From NCBI GenBank assembly GCA_026936325.1, contig JAPTHN010000007.1, positions 22,469,974 through 22,533,973 on the forward strand: a stretch of DNA of 64,000 bases, read 5' to 3'. How positions within the stretch are numbered: position 1 is the stretch's first letter; the number at the start of each line of letters is the position of its first letter. This document shows, piece by piece, positions 12,705 to 25,768 of this stretch. This DNA comes from Platynereis dumerilii (Eukaryota; Annelida; Polychaeta; Phyllodocida; Nereididae). Under the pieces are notes generated by a model. It worked only from the letters and a program-made list of their open reading frames with translations. It was not told the origin of the DNA and ran no database searches. A program made the position numbers and the translations under genes.

Positions 12705-13105
12705 GTAATATTTTAATGTTGAGTCGGATTAAATGATTGAGTGAGATGGTAGAATTCCTTTGAGCTGACATAGCTTGTAGTTTTAAGTTATGATAATGGA
12801 CAAACATAGGCGTATTTCGCGGGGGGTCAGGGGGGCTGCAGCCCCCCCTGGCATCAGGGCAAATGGCATAATTATATTAGGGCAAATCCTGACCAATCAG
12901 GGCAGATCCACTGACCTGGTTACATCCGCGCCATGTTAAAATTTCAGTGCGAAATAGCGACAGCCCCCGCGAAATGCCGGTCCCGTACGCCTATGCAGAC
13001 AAATTATCACAACTTAAAACAACAAGCTATGTTTGCTCGAAGGAATTGTGCAACAATCTCACTCAATTATTTAAGGTGACCCAAATGTCAAATTTTACAG
13101 TATAG
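12705..13105. repeat. Foldback (palindromic) element, interrupted by a MITE
   Basis: The arms (about 12,705-12,808 and 12,992-13,105) are imperfect inverted copies, for example GAGTGAGATGGTAGAATTCC against its complement near 13,040-13,070. A shorter uninterrupted relative lies at about 30,965-31,130. No coding capacity. Confidence 0.75.
12809..12991. mobile_element. Small G/C-rich MITE nested in the palindrome centre
   Basis: The sequence begins GGCGTATTTCGCGGGGG and ends in an approximate complement (CCCCCGCGAAATGCCGG...GTACGCC). An internal GGGGGGCTGCAGCCCCCC self-complementary core lies near 12,834. The sister palindrome at 30,965-31,130 lacks it, so it is an insertion. Superfamily undetermined. 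Confidence 0.65.
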
Positions 13106-13324
13106 GTCTTAGAGTTGCAAATTGTTACATACATTTGCAAATATTACCTTTATATTCAATTCTGTGCTTTCTGGAATGTTGAATTGGGGCCACGGTGACC
13201 AGTATAGACAGATAATTTCATGAGAACGAATAGGTTGAGCCTACTTTTGTGACAAAGGCTCTTCTTCATACAATGTACTCCATTTCTTCAGCAATTTGGA
13301 TGTCTGTATAACGAACCTATATAG

Positions 13325-13600
13325 GCAGGGAGGGTAAATCCGTCCACTGCAGGCTAAAACCGTATTTCCAGGAAAATGGAAATAGATACAAAAAATGAAA
13401 TTAGCCGATTGGAAGGGACATACTCCGTATTATCATCAGCAATAAAAAAAAGTTAAATATTCAAATTTTGCTAGAACCAAGACAAATCAACGCTAAATCC
13501 GACCACACTGCATAATGCAATTCGAATAAGTTCAATTGACCACCTCAATTACAATAAAGAAACTTAACCCAATCATAGTTGCATAACAATATTCGTGAAG
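13325..13600 (+). mobile_element. Diverged left part of the GGTAAATCCGTCCA element
   Basis: The box GGTAAATCCGTCCA occurs at 13,333-13,346. The following sequence (GCTAAAACCGT, GGAAGGGACATA, then AACTTAACCCAATCA) follows 31,195-31,630 with many substitutions and a large internal deletion. No matching right terminus is seen, so this is an old fragment. Confidence 0.7.
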
Positions 13601-13924
13601 GGGGCCAGTAAAAATCTCCTTTTCCCTAAATCTACTTCTCTAAAATCTACGTCTGACAAAATATTTTGTTTTTTATGTCAAAATCTACTTAATTTTACAA
13701 AAATCTACTTTTCCCCAAATCTACTTACGACGAAATCGCCTTCAGAATTTTATTTTTATTCAGTTGCTTTGAAAGAAAAATGTTTTAGTGATATATTAAA
13801 AACTTAAATTTGTTTACAGGAATAGGCCTATAATATTATTAAGTCCCACTTCTGTGTGATTAAAGTGTTTTTTTTAGAAAAAATACTATATTGAGCTTAT
13901 GACATTAACAAGAAGTACTTTGCT

Positions 13925-14375
13925 GCCTGCAAACTGGTGATATTTTGCCATTACCGCAATGCTAGACATCCTCCAGCAAACTGCTGGTTGCAGAATGAAT
14001 CTGATTTTGATGAGATGAAAAGATATTGGGTCATGCAAAAGCTGATATTTGAGGCATGAGGGATAAGAATGGCTACCAATTTTCTTTGCTTTACTCAGAT
14101 TTAGGTATGGGTCAAAGTCTTTGATAAGTAAGTGAACCATCCCTCCCATTGAAATAACATTGAGCCTGTGTTACACTTACTTAAATCAAAGACTTTGACC
14201 CATACCTAACTCCAAGTACCACAGAGAAAATTAGCAGCCATTGTCATCCCACATTGCCTCAAATATCAGCCTTTATGACCCTATAGGTTTTCCTGTCATC
14301 GTATGAGAATTCATGCTTCTACAAGCGCTTTGGCTGAGGATGTTCAGCATTGCGGTAATGGAAAAATATCCACTT
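13925..14375. repeat. Long hairpin with about 200-bp arms
   Basis: Positions about 13,925-14,136 are mirrored by about 14,176-14,375 with a loop near 40 bases. An example is GGTATGGGTCAAAGTC at 14,104 and its complement near 14,190. Arm identity is imperfect, consistent with an aged foldback MITE. The 87-codon minus-strand frame over one arm is not credible as a gene. Confidence 0.75.
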
Positions 14376-14399
14376 GACTAAATAAAGGACAGCAGTCAC

Positions 14400-17300
14400 A
14401 GTTTTTATTACTGAAAACACTGCTCAAGGTTGTTTATTGAAGATGCTCATATTCTGAAACATGCTTATAAGTTGTTTCTGTGCTGCAGGTTTCAATAAGC
14501 ATGCACTTTTTACTATTTATTGTCAACCTAATTTTTTTTTATGCAACCAGGGGAAATACGACAAAACTGAACGGGCATAATTGTGTAGGGAGATATTGTA
14601 AAAGCGTCACATGATCTTTGAAGCTGCTGCACATAACGCGTGTGTGCGCTGTGAATCAATTTCTCTTCTTTGAGGGGTTCTTTGTGATTATTACCACCTC
14701 ATGTCTTGACAACAGATTGAACAACGGGATGGCTTATGTTACATGTGATGAAATTAATCAGAAGGATGGAGACATTCTCACCTGTGGCATCAAATGGAGA
14801 ATTTTAATGAAATTTGTTTAAAAAAAGACATCATCAAGGAGCTCAATTTCCATTGAAATGAAACAACCTTGGATTATTGTCATCTCATTATCTCATTTGA
14901 TACAACAACTAATCACTCAGGGGAACACTTACCATTAAATCAGATAAAGGCACAAAGAGGTCAGGCCAAAATAGAATACTCAAAGAAATTAATTTACCAA
15001 AATTGTCAGAAAACAGAATTACAAAATAAGAAGTGAAGCAATTTTCACCATCGAGTACAGGTTTTATAAAATTGGTCAATCCAACAAAAGCCTTCTTCGG
15101 AAAATGTCATTTTAGAGCACTGGGAATTATTGACTCCATCAAGTTTCACTTGCTACTTACAGTGCAGCCTGTAAGTTAGTGAAACCGGTCTGCTTATAGT
15201 GATATTCTTAATAAATACACCTTTCTGATCCCCTATACCTTTTGAGGCCTTACAAAGCCACTTTTGGTGATGAAAATCTGAAAACCTGAAAGAGATTAAC
15301 ACTTCTCCCTCAATGTAATGGCAAATTTTGGTTAAAAGGATTATCACAGAAGTTCCCCAAATAGTTCATCCAACAGAGATAAGAGTGCTCTCGAATTGAA
15401 CAATATCATTAAATTAGATAAACAACAAGTTTTTTATCAAGACAAGTAACTGATTTTTTTGATTGCAGCACACTTTAACACAAAGCATGACATCACCTTT
15501 AGGAAGAACGGTTCTTACCTTATCGAACTGTGTACATACACTTATTCTTCTCTTTCTTCTTGGTTGTAGAATAAAAATTTCTCACAGGCATCAATAAAAT
15601 ACTTGCACCGTTAACTCTTCTATTGCTTAAAGAATATTAATGGTGAACTTGATCCTGAGGCCATAAATTCAGCAAAATCTCCTTCTACCACATTGTACTC
15701 TACTACATGAAGAATAGACAGGGTCAAATGATATATCCTTGACTTATATCTTCAATACAGATGACTTGGAGCAGTGGGGCACTTGGCCTTCTGTATCACA
15801 TCGAGTTGAAGTGTATTGTGTTTATTCTGTGGAAATGAAGGAATCGTAAAATAAATATAGAAATGTATATTTATGAATTGCATTGCTCGTGTCTTCAAAG
15901 CAAGCCATTCATCAACAAGTTTCTTTGTCCAAACCTTAATATCTCACAATGATGGTATCCCTGTTATAAAGAAGGAGTTCGGGGGTGGGCGACATTTAAT
16001 CTCAAGGGGGGATGGGGGCTTGGAGTCTTTTTGAAATAAATAAACTCTTGCTCAGTTTTGGTGAAATGAATAAATTATTTTTGGGCAGTCTTGAAATAAA
16101 TTATTTGTGGTGGGTCTTGACTTAGAAAGGAATAATTTGCGACATCACGGGCGTGAAATAAGTAATTACTGTTGCTGTTACTGTGAAATAAATAATTGCT
16201 CAAGTACCTTCTCTTTGTTTGGGCGTGTCTTCCAGGATATAACTGCATGCAGGCCAATAGGCAACTGTATACATGAAATTTTACAGAATTTTTACTTTCC
16301 ATTATAAATAAATAAATAACGCCACCGTCACTGTGAAATAAATAATTTCCCGTCAAGGAAAACTCCAAACCCCCCCCCCCCCCCCCCCCCGGAAATTAAA
16401 TTTGCCCTTACAATATATTTTACTCAGTCACTTAATTTGTCAGCCACCATTCTGAATTGTGAGCTCTGAAAGATTGTATAGATAGCAAAAATACCCACAA
16501 TACATAAGTCTATATGAAACAATGACACATAATCTCTTTATAATATCTTTTGTGGTGAATAACTATATGCTGTGAGCTAGGGCCGTGAAATAACAAGTGG
16601 TTACCAGAATGCTCCTTATGAAATAGGTCTTATCCCCATTCTTGCCATGTCAGCCATGATGACTCCTTTTCTGTTAGTAATTTCAAGGTGATATCCCAAA
16701 ATGATGCAATTATGACTCATGCCAGGTCTGCTGAAGAAGAAAGACTCTTCCTTCGGGCTCCTGTTGTATTCTTCCACAACCTGACATTCATGAGGTTCAC
16801 TGCCATGAACCGACGCTCCCAATAGTTTTATTATAGAGTCACACCAAATAGCCAACGATGTCCCAGATTTGCCAATGACTAACTCACCACTCATTTAAAT
16901 TAAAAGGTAGGATCAACCCAGATCATGCAATGATATTGATGTCCCGAAACTGCAAGATGTAACCATTGATCAAACCTTGGCTTCCATAAAAGTTGGTATC
17001 AAGAGTTGAAATCAAACTGATTCCCTTTGTGACTTTGTTGTGTCCTTCAACATGCATGTTACTTGAGCTGGTATCAAAGTTGCACGCATGATGCATCTGT
17101 GTTTCTTGATGTAGTTCAGAATACTTCTTGGGAGTTCTTAGAAAAACGGCTATTCTAAACCCATGCTGCGCAAATTGTAGAGACCTTAATTTCAAGCAGC
17201 ATGTCATTCATTTTTCATTGTCATGCAGTCAACAAATCCTTCCTAAATCGTCATGCATGTTATATAATGTTATATTTGTGTACAGTTTGCCTCTATCCTT

Positions 17301-18513
17301 CCAAAAGGTTCATAGAATGTAATGTTTTGACATGATGTGGGAGTATGATATCACATGGCAGTTGCCAAGACATGTTATTAAGGGTTCTCCATTTGCATTC
17401 ACAGGTTAATAATTACATGAATGTATATCGTCCATCACAGAACTAATTGGTTATTTAACAAAATTAATGAACAAATATGAGAACCACATCTTGGATAATG
17501 CATTAATGCCGTTTCAGGTGACCCTTATCCCGGGTAAAAAACAGGACAATTATCATGTGACATTGAACGTTTACTTTTGCAATAAGAGTCAAGGACAATT
17601 TGCTTCGATATTAGAGTTGATAGATTCCATTACCAGTATTCCAGTACCTTCAGAAAAGCACTGGGGGTCAATACAAGTTTAATTCATTTCTTAGGTTATT
17701 AACTTCCTCCTCATCTGTTTAATGAATTCTATAACACGTGCAGAGCAGAGCCTAGGGTCTCATCCTTTTGTGGTTGCCACGGTTTTAATTCAAATGTAAC
17801 TCCTTGACGTGTGGCTAAAAGAAATTTCTGATTCATTGTTTGCCCGCCAGCTATTCAAATGACCTTTATTTACTTTCTTATACCTTCCAGTGTTGCATTG
17901 TCATGGGAATAAATGAATAGGCTAGACTGTCGTATTGCTCGAAAGAATATTATAAATGGTGATCATGCTCTGGAATCCATAAATTCAGCAAAATGTATGG
18001 CCATCATATTATACAATGCTGGATAAAAGATAATGCAGAGACAGATGATATAGCATCTCACTGCTTCTCCTAAAGGTGGGACTCGGAGTACTTCTCATAT
18101 ATATTGGGGTTAAACTTATTGTCGTGAATTCAGTGGACATAAAGGGATCGTAACAGGCATCAATGAATCCATATGAATTGACTCATGTCCACCAAGTTAG
18201 GAGGAGTGTAGGAGGAACGGGGGAACAGTGAATTGCAGCACACAGTGAATCAGTAGACTTCCTGGGAAGCTGAATAGAATATTTTTTTCGTTTGTTTGCT
18301 GAATTTTAGGACCACTGAACTTTATCATGCATGACATTTGATAAAACATATACCGTTCGACTTCATGAGGCAAAATATGATTTTTAGCTAGATAACCTGG
18401 AATTTTTAGAATGTTTTATTTGTTTTACCCCAGACCTTGTGCTCCAGTTCTGGCTTTTTTTCTTTCACCATAAGTCAGCTGAGAGGTTGAAGTTCGACAA
18501 GAGCGAAGACTTT
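14400..18513 (+). repeat. Duplicon copy D (truncated)
   Basis: From about 15,470 to 18,513 this matches copies A (19,855-22,050), B (25,455-28,440) and C (53,220 onward) in direct orientation. The part 14,400-15,360 matches locus II at 51,970-53,175 in inverted orientation. Copy D stops exactly where A, B and C continue with about 2 kb more, after the shared GACTTTAGATGA-like sequence. A block at 16,620-17,300 is shared with C but missing from A and B. No gene is recognised in any copy. Confidence 0.8.
15970..16395 (+). repeat. Array of GAAATAAATAATT-type repeats and a C20-plus run
   Basis: The core TGAAATAAATAATT, with small changes, recurs at about 16,030, 16,059, 16,090, 16,153, 16,180 and 16,331, mostly 27-63 bases apart in one orientation. 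It ends near a run of 22 C at 16,369-16,390. About 100 bases of ordinary duplicon sequence (16,206-16,305) sit inside the array. Copies A and B lack it. Confidence 0.7.
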
Positions 18514-18914
18514 AGATGAATATCTCCCTACACAATTATGCCTTTTAGGTTTTGTCCTATTTCCTCTTCTTGCATCAACAAAAACTTAGGTTGACAATCT
18601 TATTATAACCCGGCTTTTTTGACAACAGAAAAATGGCCCTGGTTGACAAGGATTTTGTAGCCATTGTTCTCTGTCCCTTTCACCCCCGACTACCAACTAT
18701 GGCTATCCAGCTCCTTCCACAACCTTCCAACACGTCCCCAGTGCATTCACTTTTACCTCATCTTCAAAATCTTCATGCAGAATCATTCAAAAATTAAAAA
18801 TATCATGTTCATTTCCATGTCAACAAACATGCAGATGAAGTATTTCTCACAACAGGGCAGGAATCTGCAATTTACAAATTTGATTCTCCTTTTGGATTAT
18901 TTTGGAACTGCACA
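18514..18914. other. Junction after duplicon D, no gene recognised
   Basis: 18,514-18,600 matches 52,520-52,610 directly, and the complement of 14,520-14,590. The rest is unmatched. Nothing coding is supported. Confidence 0.5.
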
Positions 18915-19370
18915 AACTAAAATATGGGGTCAGTGCAACTCTGCCCCTTGCCAGACGATTCAGTGCCTACTCAAAGTCAGGGTCAGTGTCCCTCTCCTAC
19001 AAATGGGAGTCAGCACCAGTACCCGTTCAGTACCTAATCAAAGGTTGGTCAGTGCCCCTCTGCTACAAGTGGCAGTCAGCACCCCTTCCTGCAGATGGGA
19101 GTCAGAGCGCCCCTCCTGCCAAATGGGGTCGGTGTCACCTCATGAAGATGAAGTCAGAGTCACCACCCCCGCCTACAAAGAGGGGGGGGATTAAGTGCCC
19201 CAACTATATATGGGCAGCAGTGCCCCCCTCCTACATGTGGGGGACTGTGCCCAGTGCCCACCTCCACATGGGGAGCCATCCCCCATAGTGTGGGTCGATA
19301 TCCCCCATCAGCAAGTGGGGGTCAGTTTCCCTCCTACAAGTCGACCTCATTACCCCCAAAACATCTTTTT
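18915..19370 (+). repeat. Degenerate minisatellite, unit about 28-35 bp
   Basis: A unit resembling GGGGGTCAGTGCCCCTCC plus TACAAGT recurs roughly a dozen times with heavy divergence and some rearranged units. It produces two overlapping open frames because the unit lacks stops in those frames. These frames (up to 176 codons) are repeat artefacts, not genes. The array sits between duplicon D and A. Confidence 0.8.
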
Positions 19371-19439
19371 ACGTCTTCTTCTTCATGAATAATTTCTTAT
19401 GTATATATGCCTACAAATGTACATAGGGATGCAATGTAT

Positions 19440-22400
19440 GACAATGCGACTTCCTTTCGCTGAATGGGTATTACACAGTAAATAGTGAAAAGTTCATGCT
19501 CATTGAAACCTGCAACAAAGAAACAACTTATAAGCATGTTTCAGAACATGAGCATCTTCAATAAACATCCTCGAGCAGTGTTTTCAGTAATTAAAATACA
19601 AGGTAATAGCATTGGGTAATCAGATTACTTGAGAGCATAACTAAGTAATCTATCCGATTACTTGCAAAGACTGTCAGGCTCAAGTAGTTTGTCTGACATA
19701 GGGTATTAGGGTTCCCTCTCCTGATTGAATGAAGGGCAGGATTGGCTGAAAAGGCTCATGCAAATGTGAATAGGCCAATCCTACCGTTTATTTAGTCAAG
19801 GGAGAGCAATCTTTTCTGCATTGGATACACTTTTGGGGAACATTTACCCAGTCTTCTCTTTCTTCTTGGTCATAGAATCAAAGTGTCACACAGGCATAAA
19901 TATAATACATATTCAGTAAACTGTTCTATTGCTTAAAGAATATTAATGGTGAACTTGATCCTGAGGCCATAATTTCAGCAAATCTCCTACTACCACATTC
20001 TACTGTACTACATGAAGAATAAGCAGGGTGAAATGATATATCCTTGACTTCAATACAAACAACAAGGAGTGCTTGGAACACTTGGCCTTCCATATCACAT
20101 TGAGTTGAAGCGTTTTGTGTTGATTCGATGGAAATGAAGGAATCATAAAAGATAGAAATGTATACTTATGAATTGACTCGTGTTGACAGAGCAAGCCATT
20201 CATCAACATCAAGTTTCTTTGTCCAGACCTAAAGATCCTATAATGATGGCATCCCGTTATATACTATAGTAGAGAAGGAGTTATTGCACAAACAACCTTC
20301 ATTGCTCTTTATATTTATGATATGATGCTTCATGAAATTAATGCAGTTCCTCTGCCTTCATCAGATATTGCTATTGTTATCTCAGCTGAATTTTCTTTCA
20401 GACACATACCAAATTACCTTCTCCTTGTTTGGGCATGTCTTCCAACATCGAACTGCATTCAGGCTAATAGGCAATTGTATACATAAAGTTTTACAAAATT
20501 TTTCATTATAAATTTTACAATGAATTTTACTCAGTCTGAGTCACTTTTGTCAGCATCCATTCTGCATTGTGAGTTCTGAAAGATTGCATTGATAACAAAA
20601 ATACTCCAATACATAAGTCTTAATAAAAAACAATGCAAAAATTGTACACGCTGTATGCCTATGGATATGAATGCCTGACACAATAATTAGCCAATAAATG
20701 AACACTCCCACAACCTAAGCCTACAATGTATCAATTCTAGTGCATGTTGCATTCATTTTTATGAGGTTTATTTTTCTAGTTTTATGAAGACTTCCCTAGA
20801 AAAACTATGTCAATGAGGCAACTTTCCAAAGCAAGACCTGCATGTCACACTGAAAAATATGACATATTAAGAAAGACCTATTGTTGTAACTCTTTACAAA
20901 AGTTATTGGGATGTCTCAAAACATAGTGGGTGGGTTTTCCATTTGCATTCACAGGATAACAATTTCACGCATGTAAGTGCTCCATCGTAGAACTGGTGGG
21001 TTATTCAACAAATGAACAAATATATGAACTGCATCTTGGATAATGTCGTATCAGGTGACCCTTATCCCTGAAAAAAAAAAATAGAAAAATTATTACTGTA
21101 TGTGACATTGAACATATACTTTTCCAATAAGAGTCAAGGACAATTTGCTTCAAAATTAGAGTTGTTATTTTCAATTACTAGTACCTTAAGAAAAACACTT
21201 TGGGTCCATACAATTCATTTATTATGTTATTAATTTCCTCCTCATCTGTTTAATGATTTCTATAACACATGCAGAGCATCTAGAGCCTAGGGTGTCATCC
21301 TCCTGCAGTTGCCATGGTTTTCATTCAATTGTAACTCCTTGACATGTGGCTAAAAGAAATTTTTGATTCATTGTTTGACTGCCCCGCTATTCAAATTACC
21401 TTTATTTACTTTCTTAAACCTACCAGTATCGTATTGCCAAAGGAATGAATGAATAGGCTAGACTGTTGTATAGCTCGAAAGAATATTATAAATGGTGATC
21501 TTGCTCTGGAAGCCATAAATTCAGCAAAATGTATGGCCATCATATTATACAATGCTGGATAAAAAATAATGCATAGACAGATGATATAGCATCTTGCTGC
21601 TTCTCCTAAAGCTTGGAGTACTTCTCATATATATTGTGGTGAAACTTATTGTTGTGAATTCAGTGGGCATAAAGGGATAACAGGCAGCAATAAATCCATA
21701 TGAATTGACTCATGTCTACCAAGTTAGGAGGGGTTTAGGGGGAATGGGGGCACGGTGAATCGCAGTACACAATGAATCAGTAGACATCCTGGGAAACTGA
21801 ATAGAAATATTTCTTTCGTTTGTTTGATGAATTTTAGGAGCATTGAACTTTATCATGCATGACATTTGATAAAACAAATGCCGTTTCACCGTTACCAGGC
21901 CAAATTAATATGATTTTTAGCTTGACAACCCAGAATTTTTAGAATGTTTTATTTGTTTTACCCCAGACCTTGTGCCCCAGTTCTGCTTTTTTTTTCTTTC
22001 ACCAAAAGTCAGCTGAGAGGTTGAAGTCCGGCAAGAGAGAAGGCTTTAGATGACCAAAGTTGTCTTAGGAGCAATTTAAAAAACATGTTCTTCGACAGGT
22101 CAGGCTAATGAATAAGTGCATTTGGTGTGCTCGGGAGTGTTTTGAGAAGCAGAAATGATATCTGGGTCGCATTTGGTTTGTCAATTAAATTGATACAAAT
22201 GACACAGATAAGTTGTTTTGCAGTTGTAATCCATCGGCTTTCTTGGTCTCGAAATTACCTGCCCCACCTGAAGATATTCATAACTCTACATTGAAAATAT
22301 GTGTCCATGTGACCAAAAGTTGCAAACTCTCTGAACGCCCCTTGTAAAGGCATGCAATACTGTGAATAGCCATTCTCTACAAATATGATATTGATAAAAT

Positions 22401-25279
22401 GGTGAATAAAACCAAAAGAAAGAACCCGAGACGTTGTCTTTCTGTCCAATTGGTACGTATTCATTTTCCCTAATATGGTTTAAGTGGTACTATTGCTTTA
22501 CAATAACAACTCAGTATTATAGATGTGGCATTCATCAAATAGACCAAGAAAACATGCGTATCATATGACCATAATATGACCATATTATTTAATGAGGCCA
22601 ATTTATTCTTAATATCATAAAATTGTTTTGCTCCTGGATACTGACTAATATAATGTGCACACACATAAGTTGTGTTTTGTAGATGGTGACATCTCATTTG
22701 CTGATTGGATAAATGACTGAAATGAATATAATAACTATGACATAACCTTGCGTAGGGGCAAAATGGGTTTTGCATCTTCTTAAACCGAATGCAAGTTCAT
22801 CTGGTTTTTCTGTTGAAAATGAAAAGAAGGCCATATTAGCATATTCCACCGCATGAATTAATTAGTGCATAATATTTATTAGCAGGCGGCTGTTCGAATG
22901 TAAGATTTATGAGGTATATGGCAATATAGCCTCCAGTGATATGCCTCATACAACTGAGGCAGCAGAATGATAAGTTTGTAATGTTGTTAGAGAAATAGCA
23001 ACCATGCTTTTCAGCAAGAAGTTTCTTAACTAGGGTCAAGCCTTGCAGATGCATGTCATTTTTAATCTACTTATTACTATATTAGCCGTGCTGTTCAGGC
23101 AGAGTAGTTCCTGGAAAACAGGACCAGAATGAGGGATTTTATTGCTCACACTTAATTATTAATTCTGACCCTTCTAAAGTTCTTTTACATAACATATAAG
23201 AAGAAGATTCATACGACTTTAGTATGGCTGATTTTCTGAGAGGCCAACAAATTCTGATTTATTTGTTGATATTCTGAATCGTTTTACAACATTTGCCATG
23301 ATACTCTGCACGAGACAGCAAATAGTCACTTGACGTGACATGACTGCAACTTTTTTAAATGATGATCTTGCAATCACAGCTGAAAGCCTAAAGGTGGTGG
23401 TGTATCATGCTGTAATAATGTAACATGTCCGGTGTAGTATTAATAACTATAGACTGACATGTTTCTGACATTTGGTTTATCAAAATTAATTTGGACCCTG
23501 ATCAGAACCAAGAACTGGGTTAGAGGGCTGCATTTGCAATATCTATCTGCACTTAGAATATTTATTTTGGGTGTAAGAGATAATATCTCGTGCATCAAAT
23601 TATCCTCAGTCCTGTGCTCATTCTCCTATCTTATAGGTCGAGAACCGATGTGTATATATTATTAATCAATTAATTCAGCAAAAAAGCACCAGCCACCATA
23701 TTATACTGTGCGGGCTGCGACAATTTGTTTCAAAAGACATATCCCAGACTACTCACCCTTTATTCTGTAGAGCCTTAGAATACTTGGTCTTCCAACATAT
23801 CATTGTGATAAAAGCATATTGTGTTTAATGCAGTAGAAATAGGAAACCATAACATGGAGCAATGAATACTTATGAATTTCCTTCTACCGACACATGAATA
23901 TCTGGCTTCTTCAGTTCTAAAACTTCACTATGCCTTTACAGGGTCTTTTCTCATAGCGGATGAGTTGCACCACTTCGAAGTACACTTCCAGTGTTCAACC
24001 ATGAGCCAGGAAGACAGAAACACATTTTTATATGGTTACCAAGAAATTAATAACTAAATAATGAGCTACTGCACCAAGTTCATTTTAGAACATGAATTAG
24101 TCAACAATATGTGCATTCAGAAAGTTTTGGTTGGAATTTGATTCAGGTTATTATTCTCCTTGATAATAGGCTTCCAAACATGGTGTACCAAAGTGACGCT
24201 AAATGAATGAGCATATTTGAACAGTAGCGGTTCATAGGAAAACAGTCCTTTACCAGAAACTATCAAAGGGAGGTAGTATCTGGGCCCAAATATTGCACAC
24301 ACAAAATTTCAGGCCAATAGCAATGTTGGTTGTGAAGATATAGCCCTCTAAAATCTCAAATCCATTTGATGTCACATAAACAAGAGCGTTTTGATAGGGT
24401 TACTAAAAAATTCATAACTAAATAATGAGCTCTTGCACCACATTCATCTTACAGCATCTGTTAGTAAACAATATTGTCTTTCAGGCAGTTTTGGTTTGAA
24501 TTTTTTTCAGGTTGTCAGACATTTTCAATTGGGCGCTGAAGTTGCTAGGCTTTAGGTTTTCGTCTGACTTTGCACTCCTATATCCTAAATACTAAATACC
24601 TGACATGCTTGATTTTTGGCCACACTGTTAAAACTCAATGACATCTAGCTCTTCAGCAAAAATCAACCTTCTCTCTTTAATACTTTTCTTTCTTCAGCCT
24701 TTCAAACATGGTGACCCAGAATGTTTCGCTAAATGAAAGAGCATGTTTGAGCAGGCTCAGTTCCCAACAGTAGAGTCCCACACCAACACTAATCAAGGGA
24801 AGGAAGCATCTGGGCCCAAATATTGCACACACAATATTTCAGGCCAATAGCATCATTATTTTGAAGATATAGCTTTCTGAAATCTCAATTCCATTTGATG
24901 TCACAAAAACGAGGGCGAAAATTTACTAAACATTACCCTCGTTTTTATTTCTTGTAGCAAAAGCTATTGAAGATAGAGACATGAAATTTTGCACAAAGCC
25001 TACCTACTATATTGCCTTGTTTTGAGAATTTTTTCAGAAAAATCTGAGAGGGTCAGGTGGGAAAATTTTCAGAAATTTGATGAAACGTCATAGTTTGACC
25101 CTATAGGCAAATGGTGTTATCTAGTGGATTCTGGCATATGTAATACGATTTAATAGAGATAGCATGCAGTGCATGTACATGTGTTATGCTAAAGATGTGT
25201 TTACATTTAAACATTTGGTCTGTGGCTCTTTCTTTTTCAATATATTCAAAATATGAAGGCAATTAAGATCATGTCGCAT
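19440..25279 (+). repeat. Duplicon copy A
   Basis: The unit from AGGCTCAAGTAGTTTGTC (19,677) to 25,279 is repeated directly as copy B, which starts at 25,280 with the same words, so A and B are tandem. The leading 19,440-19,676 also matches 52,605-52,850. From about 22,052 to 24,010 A and B are nearly identical, while 19,700-22,050 differs noticeably more. Short minus-strand frames at 22,255-23,054 recur in B and C only because the DNA is duplicated. No gene is supported. Confidence 0.85.
24035..25103 (+). mobile_element. Insertion present only in copy A, with an internal direct repeat
   Basis: Copies B (30,416) and C (63,803) pass straight from an AT-rich stretch into TAGGCAAATGGTGTTATC, while A has about 1.07 kb between these points. 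Inside, about 24,040-24,385 and 24,407-24,912 are diverged direct copies (for example GGGCCCAAATATTGCACACA at 24,281 and 24,813). Clear terminal repeats were not found, so the type is unknown. Confidence 0.65.
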
Positions 25280-25768
25280 TCAGGCTTAAGTAGTTTGTCT
25301 GACATAGGGTATTAGGGTTCCCTATCCTGATTGAATGAAGGGCAGGATTGGCTGAAAAGACTCACGCGAATGTGAATAGGCCAATCCTACCGTTTATTCA
25401 GTCAAGGGTGAGCAATCTTTTCTCCATTGGATGCACTTTTGGGGAACATTTACCCAGTCTTCTCTTTCTTCTTGGTCATAGAATCAAAGTGTCACACAGG
25501 CATTAATATAATACATATACAGTAAACTGTTCTATTGCTTAAAGAATGTTAATGGTGAACTTGATCATGAGGCCATAATTTCAGCAAAATCTCCTTCTAC
25601 CACATTGTACTGTACTACATGAAGAATAGGCAGGGTGAAATGATATATCCTTGAATCAATACAAACGGCAAGGAGTGCTTGGAACACTTGGACTTCCAAA
25701 TTTCATTGAGTTGAAGCGTTTTGTGTTGATTCGATGGAAATGAAGGAATCATAAAAGATAGAAATGTA

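Noticed and set aside
18664-19392. Overlapping frames of 176, 128 and 65 codons
   Set aside because: They come from a degenerate minisatellite with stop-poor units.
22255-23054. Minus-strand short frames conserved between 22,255-23,054, 28,640-29,439 and partly 61,244-61,966
   Set aside because: The conservation is explained by near-identical duplicated DNA. The frames are short, change length in copy C and have no protein-like features.
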